The notes beneath the pieces are model-generated. The model had not been told where the DNA came from. It did not search any database and was given only the letters and a program-made list of their open reading frames with translations. The position numbers and the translations under genes are program-made. Below, in pieces: positions 9,157 to 16,301 of a DNA stretch of 64,000 bases; the first letter of the stretch is position 1; each line of letters opens with the position of its first letter. The stretch is from DATKZH01 sp964475955. GTDB taxonomy: Bacteria > Planctomycetota > Planctomycetia > Pirellulales > Thermoguttaceae. The stretch spans positions 1-64,000 of the forward strand of contig CAYYZY010000011.1 in assembly GCA_964475955.1 (NCBI GenBank). The letters are read 5' to 3'.

Positions 9157-9526
9157 GGCCCGTCCTCCCCGATGAAACCCCGAACCCCGGCCCACGATCG
9201 CCCCCAATATACGCCCACCCCCGCCCGCCGGCAAGGATTCCAAAAAGGGCTCAGCAGCACATATTGCGACAAATACACACCCCGCGCTGACTCCCCGCCC
9301 CGCGCGGCCGAACCCCACGAACTTGTGGCATAGGTACGCTAGCCCCGGCAAAAACGCCCAGGCTATGACCCCTTCGCGGGACGCGCCCGGGAGACCGCGC
9401 AGTGACGGTGGGCCGGGTGCGGGGCGTGACGGTGGGACGGAGCTTTGGCAGGGCCGCGTGCTGTGGGTATACTTGCACGTGCCGGTAACCGCGATCGCGA
9501 ACCAGGGCCCACGAGCGTTCTTGGCC
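9157..9526. other. Divergent spacer between the reductase homologue and the antitoxin gene
   Basis: 370 bases holding outward promoters. A good plus-strand promoter is visible at 9445-9473. Direct GC-rich repeats of GTGACGGTGGG type occur around 9401-9437. No gene was recognised. Confidence 0.45.
9445..9473 (+). promoter_or_regulatory. Sigma-70-like promoter
   Basis: TTGGCA (9445-9450), a 17-base spacer, then TATACT (9468-9473). Located 53 bases before the antitoxin-like start at 9527 and probably also serving the deacetylase-fold gene downstream. Confidence 0.6.
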
Positions 9527-9751
9527 ATGAACGATGCGGCTTTGCCCCCGGAGGTCCGGAACCTGCCCGTCGCGGAGCGCGTTGCGCTGGTTGAGCGGAT
9601 CGGGGGCAGCATCGCCCGGGACGAGGCGGGTTTTGAGCTCACGGCCGCCCAAAAGGCCGAGTTGGAGCGCCGGCTGGCGCAACGAGACGCGTCGGGCTCG
9701 CGCGGCTCGGCTCGGGCCGACGCGAAGCGGAGCATCGTCGAGGGATCTTGA
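9527..9751 (+). CDS. Orphan addiction-module component (RelB-like antitoxin, TIGR02574 type)
   Basis: 74 residues from ATG 9527. The core is ALPPEVRNLPVAERVALVER, then IGGSIARDE and LTAAQKAELERRLAQRDASG, the pattern of the short putative addiction module proteins that usually precede a ParE/RelE toxin. The tail is Ser/Arg/Lys-rich. A strong promoter-like sequence lies 53 bases upstream. No toxin gene follows: the next gene, 31 bases away, encodes a deacetylase-fold enzyme. I infer either an orphan antitoxin left after toxin loss or a domesticated small regulator. Confidence 0.75.
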   Translation: MNDAALPPEVRNLPVAERVALVERIGGSIARDEAGFELTAAQKAELERRLAQRDASGSRGSARADAKRSIVEGS

Positions 9752-9782
9752 AGTACCGGCTAACAATCCAGGAGACGACCCC

Positions 9783-10922
9783 ATGACGGGCGGACCGCAA
9801 CCGATGAACATCCATCCTACGGGCAAGGCTCCCACGCGCAATGCGCGGCTTGCCTTGCTGGCGATCGCGTTCGTCGCGGTTGCGGGCCCTTCCGCCTTGT
9901 CGAAAGCCCAACCCGCGGAGGATACCATGTCCAGCGAAGCCGAGAAACCGGCGCAGAAGCCCACCGAGAGCCGCGCACCGCGCCGCGTGGGCCTCGTCTA
10001 CGACGACGTCTACCTGGAGCACGACACCGGGCCGGGCCACGTCGAGCGGGCCGAGCGGCTCACGGCGATCGTCGACGGGTTGAAGCAGTCGGGCCTCGTC
10101 GAGCGACTGGTCCGCATCGGGCCGCGCCCCGCCGCGCGCGAGTGGATTGCGGCGGTGCACTCCGAGGCGTACGTCGATCGGATCCGCGAAAGCTGCGCGC
10201 GCGGCAGCCGCTACTTCGACTCGCTCGACACGACCGTCTGCGAGCGGTCGTACGACGTCGCCCTGATGGCCGCCGGCGGCGCGCTGGCGGCCGTCGACGC
10301 GGTCGTAGAGGGCAAGGTCGCCAGCGCCTTCTGCGCGGTCCGCCCGCCCGGCCACCATGCCCTGGAGGATCGGGCGATGGGCTTCTGCCTGCTGAACAAC
10401 GTGGCGATCGCCGCGCGCTACGTCCAGAAGAAGCACGGCCTGGAGAAGGTGCTGATCGTCGACTGGGACGTACACCACGGCAACGGCACCCAGGCGACCT
10501 TCTACCACGACCCGACGGTGCTCTACTTCAGCGTCCACCAATCGCCGTTCTATCCCGGCACGGGGGCCGCGGGCGAGCGCGGCGAGGGGAAGGGCCAGGG
10601 GCTGACGGTCAACGTGCCCCTGCCGCCCGGCTCCGGCGACGAGCGGTTCCTCGACGAGTTCCAGAAGAAGCTCAAGCCGGCCGCCCTCGCGTTCCGGCCC
10701 GACTTCGTGCTCATCTCCGCGGGGTTCGACGCCCACGAGCACGATCTGCTGGGCGGGATGACCGTCACAACCGAGGGATTCGGCCGGCTCACCCGCGCGG
10801 TGAAGGAGATCGCCGACGCCTGCTGCCGGGGGCGAATCGTTTCGATGCTGGAAGGGGGCTACGAGCTGGAAGGGCTCGCGCAGTCGGTCGAAGCCCATCT
10901 GCTGGCCCTGGCCGAACCGTAG
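9783..10922 (+). CDS. Histone deacetylase-family (acetylpolyamine amidohydrolase-like) enzyme
   Basis: 379 residues from ATG 9783, with AGGAG about ten bases upstream; ATG 9804 is an alternative. An N-terminal hydrophobic stretch (ARLALLAIAFVAVAGPSAL) suggests export or membrane anchoring, which is unusual for the family. The deacetylase fold is complete: RPPGHHALEDRAMGF (near 186), the zinc-binding DWDVHHGNG (near 227), SAGFDAHEHDLLGGM (near 313) and LEGGYELEGL (near 357, catalytic Tyr). All zinc ligands (Asp, His, Asp) are present, so it should be an active Zn-dependent deacylase. The substrate is not evident; bacterial members act on acetylpolyamines, small amides or acetylated proteins. 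It follows the antitoxin gene by 31 bases and shares its promoter. Confidence 0.88.
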   Translation: MTGGPQPMNIHPTGKAPTRNARLALLAIAFVAVAGPSALSKAQPAEDTMSSEAEKPAQKPTESRAPRRVGLVYDDVYLEHDTGPGHVERAERLTAIVDGLKQSGLVERLVRIGPRPAAREWIAAVHSEAYVDRIRESCARGSRYFDSLDTTVCERSYDVALMAAGGALAAVDAVVEGKVASAFCAVRPPGHHALEDRAMGFCLLNNVAIAARYVQKKHGLEKVLIVDWDVHHGNGTQATFYHDPTVLYFSVHQSPFYPGTGAAGERGEGKGQGLTVNVPLPPGSGDERFLDEFQKKLKPAALAFRPDFVLISAGFDAHEHDLLGGMTVTTEGFGRLTRAVKEIADACCRGRIVSMLEGGYELEGLAQSVEAHLLALAEP

Positions 10923-11021
10923 GGTGGCGTCGAGGTACGAGACCCACGCGCACCGGATTTGGGACGCGGGACTCCTGCCTCACCCCACACTCCGGCCCGC
11001 CCGATCTGAGAACCGCTGGCG
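10923..11021. repeat. Half-copy of the TACGAGACCCACGCG repeat
   Basis: The sequence around 10924-10955 (GGTACGAGACCCACGCG) matches a stretch at 17692-17710 (TCGACGTACGAGACCCACGC) and one arm of the palindrome at 31866-31966. Here only one arm is visible. Confidence 0.55.
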
Positions 11022-12473
11022 ATGCTCTTCCACACCTGGACGTTCGCCGTCTTCTTCCTCATCTTCTACCCGGTCTACCTCGGGCTGAAGGGCACGCGGC
11101 TGAAGCTGCCGTGGCTGCTTGCGGCCTCGTACGTCTTCTACGGCTGCTGGCACCCGTTCTACCTGGTGTTGATCTTCTGGTCGACGACGGTCGACTACCT
11201 GGCCGTGACGGCCATGTCGCGCTGGCGGTGGAGGAAGCCGTGGCTGGTGCTTTCGATCGTCAACAACCTGGGCCTATTGGGCTTCTTCAAGTACGGCGGC
11301 TTCGTGATCGACAACCTCAACGCGCTCGGCGAGCGGCTCGGCTCGCCGTACGCGATCCCCTATCCGAACCTGGAGTTCGTCAGCGACCACCTCAACGCCC
11401 TGCTGGGCCACTGGGGCCTGCCGTTCAGTACCGAGCCCCTCCGGTTCCTGCTGCCGGTGGGGATCTCGTTCTACGTGTTCCAGTCGATGAGCTACACGAT
11501 CGACTACTACCGGGGGAAAGTCGATCGCGAGCCCAACTTCATCCGCTACGCCACCTTCGTTTCGCTCTTTCCGCAGCTTGTGGCCGGGCCGATCGAGCGG
11601 GCGAGGAACCTGCTGCCGCAGTTGCAGAGGACGCCGCGCGTCGGGGCCGAGGACGTGGCCGACGGGCTGTCGCTGTTCGTGGTCGGCCTGTTCAAGAAGC
11701 TGGTGCTGGCCGACTACCTGGCCCTGTACGTCGACCCCGTCTACATGGCGCCCGAGCGCTACGACGCGCCCGCCCTCCTCTTGGCCACCTTCGCCTTCGC
11801 CTGGCAGATCTACTTCGACTTCAGCGGCTACACCGACATGGCCCGGGGCATCGGCCGGATGCTGGGCATCCGCCTGATGCTCAACTTCAACAACCCGTAC
11901 CTGGCGACGGGCCTGGGCGACTTCTGGCGCCGCTGGCACATCAGCCTTTCGACGTGGTTCCGCGACTACGTCTACATCCCGCTGGGCGGCAACCGGCGCG
12001 GCACGCTGGCCACCTACCGCAACATCTGCCTGACGATGCTCCTCTCCGGCCTCTGGCACGGGGCCGCCTGGACGTTCCTCGTTTGGGGGGCGCTGCACGC
12101 GCTGGGCTACTCGCTCACACGGTACCTCGAATCGACGGCCGTCTACCGCCGGCGCGTTCCCAAGCTGGCCAAGCAGGCCGGAACGTTCCTGCTGGTCTCG
12201 TTCGCCTGGATCTTCTTCCGCGCCGAGACCCTGGCCGACGCGCGGTTGATCGTCGCGCGCATCTTCCAGTTCCGCTGGACCGACCCGGCCTTCCCTCTTC
12301 TGGCGCTGGCGCTCATCCTGGCCGTGTGGCTCTACCAGTTCGTCTACGAGTCGCGCGCGCGATGGATCCTGCGGCCCGCCCCGGTGCGCATCGGCCTGGT
12401 GGTCGGCATGATCCTGTACCTCGCCCTATTCGCCGCCTCGAGCGGCCAGCCGTTCATCTATTTCCAGTTCTGA
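11022..12473 (+). CDS. MBOAT-family O-acyltransferase (AlgI/DltB-like)
   Basis: Polytopic inner-membrane O-acyltransferase, 483 residues, starting MLFHTWTFAVFFLIFYPVYL. About ten TM helices are visible. The family hallmarks are PVGISFYVFQSMSYTIDYYR, YFDFSGYTDMARGIGRMLGI, FWRRWHISLSTWFRDYVYIP (near 304) and the catalytic-histidine motif SGLWHGAAWTFLVWGALHAL (His near 346). These proteins transfer acetyl groups across the membrane to polysaccharides such as alginate. The usual partner (AlgJ/AlgX/DltD-like SGNH protein) is not adjacent; the next gene is a small lipoyl-like domain. The substrate is therefore unknown, most likely an exopolysaccharide. Only a half-palindrome separates it from the deacetylase-fold gene. 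Confidence 0.92.
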   Translation: MLFHTWTFAVFFLIFYPVYLGLKGTRLKLPWLLAASYVFYGCWHPFYLVLIFWSTTVDYLAVTAMSRWRWRKPWLVLSIVNNLGLLGFFKYGGFVIDNLNALGERLGSPYAIPYPNLEFVSDHLNALLGHWGLPFSTEPLRFLLPVGISFYVFQSMSYTIDYYRGKVDREPNFIRYATFVSLFPQLVAGPIERARNLLPQLQRTPRVGAEDVADGLSLFVVGLFKKLVLADYLALYVDPVYMAPERYDAPALLLATFAFAWQIYFDFSGYTDMARGIGRMLGIRLMLNFNNPYLATGLGDFWRRWHISLSTWFRDYVYIPLGGNRRGTLATYRNICLTMLLSGLWHGAAWTFLVWGALHALGYSLTRYLESTAVYRRRVPKLAKQAGTFLLVSFAWIFFRAETLADARLIVARIFQFRWTDPAFPLLALALILAVWLYQFVYESRARWILRPAPVRIGLVVGMILYLALFAASSGQPFIYFQF

Positions 12474-12531
12474 TGTAGCCTGCCTGCCGGCGTGCGGGGC
12501 CGGCTCAGCCCCCCATTTCGAGGATGACGCC

Positions 12532-12795
12532 ATGCCGCAACGAACGCTCGTCATGCCCGACTTGGGGATGGAGGGCCGGCCGGTGACGGCCGGGCAGTGG
12601 CTGGCCGAGCGGGGAGGGCGCGTCAGGGCGGGCGAGCCGTTGCTGGAGGTCCTGGCCGGGGTCGCCGTGGTCGACCTGCCCGCCCCGGCCGACGGCCTGC
12701 TCGTCGAAATCCTCGTCGACGAAGACGCCCCCCTCCACGCCGGCCAGCGCCTGGCGGTGATCGAGGAGGAGGGCCCCGGCAACCCGAGCGGATAA
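12532..12795 (+). CDS. Stand-alone lipoyl/biotinyl-like domain without the modified lysine
   Basis: 87 residues from ATG 12532. It has the full biotin/lipoyl carrier fold: VMPDLGMEGRPVTAGQWL, GEPLLEVLAG, then VDLPAPADGLLVEILVDED and GQRLAVIEEE. In normal carriers a DKA/DKV turn carries the lysine that is lipoylated or biotinylated. Here the turn reads AGVAVVDL, and the whole protein contains no lysine at all, so classical modification is impossible. It may be a structural relic, a decoy substrate or a small binding domain. It lies 58 bases after the MBOAT gene and is followed by a strong palindrome at 12814-12860. Confidence 0.8.
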   Translation: MPQRTLVMPDLGMEGRPVTAGQWLAERGGRVRAGEPLLEVLAGVAVVDLPAPADGLLVEILVDEDAPLHAGQRLAVIEEEGPGNPSG

Positions 12796-12813
12796 GCACC
12801 GAGAAGCCAATCC

Positions 12814-12860
12814 GTGGGGCACGATTCCATCGTGCCCGGCACGATGGAATCGTGCCCCAC
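12814..12860. repeat. Perfect 23-base inverted repeat, GTGGGGCACG family
   Basis: The two 23-base arms (start GTGGGGCACGATTCC; end GGAATCGTGCCCCAC) are perfectly complementary around a single C. It lies 18 bases after the lipoyl-like gene and could terminate its transcript, although no T-run follows. A 23-base relative, written on the other strand, is at 37065-37087. Confidence 0.85.
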
Positions 12861-12971
12861 GACGCGAAGCCGGCCGCCAGGCACGCGCAAGACGGGCACC
12901 GCCAATCCACGTCCGGCACTTCCCCGTTCCGCGCCGGATTGAGCTGTTCGCGGCGAGATCTCCGATTGCCA

Positions 12972-13001
12972 TTGCCCCAACGGGGCGGCGGTCGGTATGA
13001 T
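12972..13001 (+). promoter_or_regulatory. Candidate promoter for the 254-aa gene
   Basis: TTGCCC (12972-12977), an 18-base spacer, and TATGAT (12996-13001), about 68 bases before the start at 13069. The -35 is only moderately like consensus. Confidence 0.4.
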
Positions 13002-13068
13002 CCCCTGCCCAGACGTCGACCACCAAGCGGTCGGCGGCCACGTTGAGCGAAAGGAGGCGCTCCGAGGC

Positions 13069-13833
13069 ATGCAATCGTCTGCAACCGTGGCGTGTCGGGC
13101 GGGCGTGATGCTCGTCTGCCTGATCGTGATCCCCATGGCGGCCCTGTTCGGCACCAAGCTGCCGGGCTTCGCCGAACGGCTCCTCGACCAACCGTGGGAC
13201 CAGGCCCTGCTCGCCGATCTGCTTCCCGACTGGGGCGCCTCGGAGCAGGCCCCCTCCTACGCGCCCACTGTCTCCACGCCTCCGTGGCGCGACGACTCCG
13301 CCCCGCGCAGTCTCATACAACGGCCCGACGAATGGCGCCTGCAACCCACCGACTTGGGGGGAGACCGGACGGTCCACGCCGGGTACGATGCGCCCATCGA
13401 GCTTGAGCACGGCGACGATACCTCGAACGGGCCCAGCAATGGCCCTCTGAAGAGCTGTCCTGACCCGCCGCAGCTCGTTCCGATTGCTTTGGCGGGCGGT
13501 GACGACGCGGCGGCCGACGCCCGGGGCCCATCCTCGACGACGCAGGCTCCGGTCGGCACGACCCGCTCGCTGTCCCTGGAGACCGACCGGGAGGCCGTCG
13601 CCATCCAGCAGCGGCTGCGCGAGCTGGGGGCGGCCTATTACGCGCTGGAGACCTGGGGCGCGAAGGGAAGGCTGTTTCGTTTCCACGCGCGCATGGCGCT
13701 GGGCACCGGGACCAATCGCCTTCAGCACTTCCAAGCGGTCGACGCCGATCCGATCCGCGCCATGGCCGCAGTGCTCCGTCAGGTGGAGCAATGCTTGCCG
13801 CCCCGTGTTGCCCGACGCGCGTCGGACAGGTGA
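13069..13833 (+). CDS. Hypothetical single-pass membrane or secreted protein, planctomycete type
   Basis: 254 residues from ATG 13069, which has AAGGAGG about eleven bases upstream. Residues 8-28 are a signal anchor (CRAGVMLVCLIVIPMAALFG). A long disordered Pro/Ser/Asp-rich middle follows. A conserved-looking C-terminal domain (about 180-250) reads AIQQRLRELGAAYYALETWG and FRFHARMALGTGTNRLQHFQ, followed by ADPIRAMAAVLRQVEQ. That pattern (short helix, YRFHCRMA-like strand, DP.RAM.AVL helix) resembles uncharacterised planctomycete proteins, but I cannot assign a function. It lies between the lipoyl-like gene and scpB, each separated by more than 250 bases, so it is probably monocistronic. Confidence 0.65.
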   Translation: MQSSATVACRAGVMLVCLIVIPMAALFGTKLPGFAERLLDQPWDQALLADLLPDWGASEQAPSYAPTVSTPPWRDDSAPRSLIQRPDEWRLQPTDLGGDRTVHAGYDAPIELEHGDDTSNGPSNGPLKSCPDPPQLVPIALAGGDDAAADARGPSSTTQAPVGTTRSLSLETDREAVAIQQRLRELGAAYYALETWGAKGRLFRFHARMALGTGTNRLQHFQAVDADPIRAMAAVLRQVEQCLPPRVARRASDR

Positions 13834-13949
13834 CCGGGCCCCCCGATCCGGGCTTGCCAAGTCGCCGGCCTTCCGCTTAGCTTGAAGAAGCGGAGGGCGG
13901 AATCGGTCGTGTTCTCAGGGTTTCCTGTTTTTTCCAGCCCTCGGAAGAA

Positions 13950-14075
13950 CGCGTAAGAACAGGGAAAATGGCAACGTGGGAAAAAGGGGAAAGCCGGTGG
14001 CTGCCATGAAGTAGAAACCCGCAACAGTATTCGTGCCCCTTTCCCGTCTTTTCCCTTTTTCCTTGTTGCACCACC
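13950..14075. repeat. GGGAAAAAGGGGAAA / TTTTCCCTTTTTCC inverted repeat
   Basis: Purine-rich left part (GGAAAATGGCAACGTGGG, then AAAAAGGGGAAAG) and pyrimidine-rich right part (CCCGTCTTTTCCCTTTTTCC, then TTGTTGCACC). The right part, read on the minus strand, matches 36605-36640 upstream of glnA. An element of the same class therefore occurs twice in the window. Confidence 0.6.
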
Positions 14076-14092
14076 GGGTATCCGGGCTTGCG

Positions 14093-15220
14093 ATGCACCG
14101 AACGGCAGAGTGTCTGGGGCGGATGCTGGCCAGCGCGGCGCTTCGCTATCGGCAAGCGGCGGCGCGGGGCCGGCCTCCGCGGGCGCGCGGTTTTCGCGGA
14201 ATCGACTGGCTCGGCCAGACGGAGCGCGACGAAGACCTACCCGAGGGGCCCACGGCTCGATCGGAGGGGCTCGCCCGACTCGAAGCCGCCCTGTTTCTCG
14301 CCCGGGAGCCCACGGGAAGTCGGAAACTGGCCGACTTGGCAAGCTTGGCGGACGGCACCGAAGCGCGTACACTGGTCGGGAAACTGAATCGGATGTACGA
14401 TCTGGAGGGGTGTGCGTTTCGCGTGGCCGAGGTGGCCGGCGGGTTCCAACTCCTTTCGCGGGCGAAGTTTGTGCCTTGGTTGCGGCGCCTGCACGCCTCG
14501 CCGGTGGAGGTCCGCCTGTCGACCCCGGCGATGGAGACGCTTGCCGTGGTGGCCTATCGGCAACCGGTATTGCGGGCGGAGATCGAGGCCGTGCGCGGCG
14601 TGCAGTGTGGAGAGATCCTTCGTCAATTGATGGAGCGCGAGCTGGTGCGGATCGTGGGCCGTTCCGAGGAACTGGGTCGGCCCTTCCTGTACGGCACCAC
14701 CAAGCGATTCCTGGAGGTGTTCGGATTGCGCCATCTGGATGAGTTGCCGCGAACTCGGGCCGCCGCGGCCACGCAGCCCGACGAGGCTCCCGCCGACTCG
14801 CCCCCACTTGTCGTCGAAAGTGCAAAGGCCGACGGACCGATCGATTCCAGCAAGACTGAAGGAGGGTCGAAGGTGAGAAGTGCCGTGGACACGATGGTCG
14901 CCGTGGAAGAGGACAGCGCGCAGGTGATCGAAGAAGAGGAGCGCGTCGAGGCCTTGCGCGCCGAAGAGGATCACAGCGACTACGACGACGAGGACTACGA
15001 CGATTACGATTACGGCGACGACGACGAGGACGAAGACGAAGACGAAGACGAGTTCGAGGACGAAGAGGAAGACGATGACGATGACGAAGGCTTCGAAGAC
15101 GAGAACTGGGAAGAGGTAGAGGAAGACGAAGAAGACGAAGACTGGGACGACGAGGATGAAGACTGGGACGACGACGACTGGGACGAGGACGAAGAAGACG
15201 ACGACGAGGATTGGGACTGA
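14093..15220 (+). CDS. scpB: Segregation and condensation protein B with an extreme acidic tail
   Basis: Kleisin-partner subunit of the SMC-ScpAB complex, which organises and segregates the chromosome. The start is ATG 14093 (MHRTAECLGRMLASA); no strong ribosome site is visible. The paired winged-helix core spans about 55-215: LARLEAALFLAREPTGSRKL, FRVAEVAGGFQLLSR and the diagnostic STPAMETLAVVAYRQPVLRA (from about 142), followed by EIEAVRGV. Then YGTTKRFLEVFGLRHLDELP gives the standard ScpB ending. From about residue 270 to 375 the protein is almost only Asp/Glu with Tyr and Trp (for example DDEDYDDYDYGDDDEDEDED). Typical ScpB is about 180-220 residues, so both an N-terminal extension and this tail are additions. 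ScpA and SMC are not in the window. Confidence 0.9.
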   Translation: MHRTAECLGRMLASAALRYRQAAARGRPPRARGFRGIDWLGQTERDEDLPEGPTARSEGLARLEAALFLAREPTGSRKLADLASLADGTEARTLVGKLNRMYDLEGCAFRVAEVAGGFQLLSRAKFVPWLRRLHASPVEVRLSTPAMETLAVVAYRQPVLRAEIEAVRGVQCGEILRQLMERELVRIVGRSEELGRPFLYGTTKRFLEVFGLRHLDELPRTRAAAATQPDEAPADSPPLVVESAKADGPIDSSKTEGGSKVRSAVDTMVAVEEDSAQVIEEEERVEALRAEEDHSDYDDEDYDDYDYGDDDEDEDEDEDEFEDEEEDDDDDEGFEDENWEEVEEDEEDEDWDDEDEDWDDDDWDEDEEDDDEDWD

Positions 15221-15328
15221 GCCACGGGGCTTCTCTGTAGCGAGCCGATCGCCGACCGATGCCACCGCCGCTTGGTGGCCGAGTATCTGGCCGAGGCGTC
15301 CGGCGGCGCCGAGATCGTGCCTTGGTAA
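15221..15328 (+). pseudogene. DUF488-family C-terminal remnant
   Basis: In the frame of the scpB stop codon and directly after it, 35 codons read ATGLLCSEPIADRCHRRLVA then EYLAEASGGAEIVPW and a stop at 15326. DUF488 proteins end with a LLC-E-CHR-x-LVAEYL-type motif, so this is the tail of such a gene without its first two-thirds. No start codon or ribosome site serves it. I infer a deletion that joined the remnant to the end of scpB. Confidence 0.55.
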
Positions 15329-15596
15329 AGCCACGATCGGCCGGCCGCGAAACCCCTCCAAGCGCGCCGACCGAATTGCGCGTCGTCACGAAGGTGCGCG
15401 CCGCGGTACTTTGCGCCGGCACGCCGTTTGACCGCGGCGGGAACTCGACCTACGCTTCCTGTTGGGAGGCAAGTTGTTCCGCAGCGCCGGCGGCAAGTCT
15501 TATCAATCGCCGGCCGGCGGGAAATGGTCCGCTGAGGGCATCGATTCGGCCGCCTCCCCGAGAGAACCGCGCAACACTCTTCTTCGGGGAATCGCC
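15329..15596. other. Spacer before the TadG-like pair
   Basis: 268 bases of GC-rich spacer after the DUF488 remnant. No gene recognised. The sequence GGCCGGCGGGAAATGGTCCG near 15513 is not clearly regulatory. The promoter of the next two genes should lie here. Confidence 0.35.
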
Positions 15597-16250
15597 ATGA
15601 CGAACCATCTCGCTGCCGGTACGCGCCCGTGGCGCGTGCGTTGGCTCCTGGGCCTGCTCTGCGTGCTGTTCTGCGCAAGCCTCGTTTCGGCCCAAGAGGG
15701 GACCGAAATCGTGACCGTCGAGGAAGACTGGGAATTGGTGCTCGGCACGCCCGAGCCCGATCTCGCCGCGCCTCAGTTGGTCTGCCCCATGTCGCCGATA
15801 GGCGACATGCAGTCGCTCTACTGCACGCTGGAGGTGAATCACCAGACGGTGCCTTACTTCACTCCGGGCGGTTTGCAGTTCCAGGTGTGGAGCGGCGAGA
15901 GCCTGGTCACCGAACGCAGGGCGCCCACGCAGTCGATTCTCTCGCACCCCAGTGAAGTCGTTCGCTGGACGCAGAAGATGCACCTCGCCGACGGCACGCT
16001 GCACCTGGAGATCGTCGACGGCTCGTCGACCACGTGGGGCAGCTTCGGCGGGCAGGGGTATCTGAAGGCCGACGTACCCACCACGCTGACGAATCTCAAC
16101 AACTACAACCCCGCGGTCTCCGTGGAGAACTCGGGCATCAGCTACGCGGCCAACCGCGTGCAGTCGCTGGTGCTGAAGCGAGTCCGGGTGACGACGTCGC
16201 AGGGGGAGGTGCTGGAGGATTCCACGCCGCGTACCGTTCACCAGCAATAG
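15597..16250 (+). CDS. Secreted hypothetical protein next to a TadG-like gene
   Basis: 217 residues from ATG 15597. An N-terminal signal peptide is clear: VRWLLGLLCVLFCASLVSAQ, with cleavage expected after SAQ or VSA. The mature part is beta-rich (PYFTPGGLQFQVWSGESLVT; WTQKMHLADGTLHLEIVDGS), with two cysteines (LVCPM and LYCTL) that could form a disulfide. No known domain was recognised. It lies 51 bases upstream of a TadE/TadG-like gene, so the pair is probably one operon for an envelope or pilus-related structure. Confidence 0.7.
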   Translation: MTNHLAAGTRPWRVRWLLGLLCVLFCASLVSAQEGTEIVTVEEDWELVLGTPEPDLAAPQLVCPMSPIGDMQSLYCTLEVNHQTVPYFTPGGLQFQVWSGESLVTERRAPTQSILSHPSEVVRWTQKMHLADGTLHLEIVDGSSTTWGSFGGQGYLKADVPTTLTNLNNYNPAVSVENSGISYAANRVQSLVLKRVRVTTSQGEVLEDSTPRTVHQQ

Positions 16251-16301
16251 GGGCGGTCCGGGTGCCGGAACCTGCCCGATCGAGGGAGGAGGGCTTGTGC
16301 C

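Noticed and set aside
12997..13068. Upstream extension of the 254-aa protein (MIPCPDVDHQ...)
   Set aside because: The ATG at 13069 has AAGGAGG at a good distance and starts a signal anchor; the upstream codons overlap the candidate -10.
15010..15678. Serine-rich minus-strand frame (runs of SSSSSSQ)
   Set aside because: It is the complement of the acidic tail of ScpB (GAC/GAA codons) and starts without a ribosome site.
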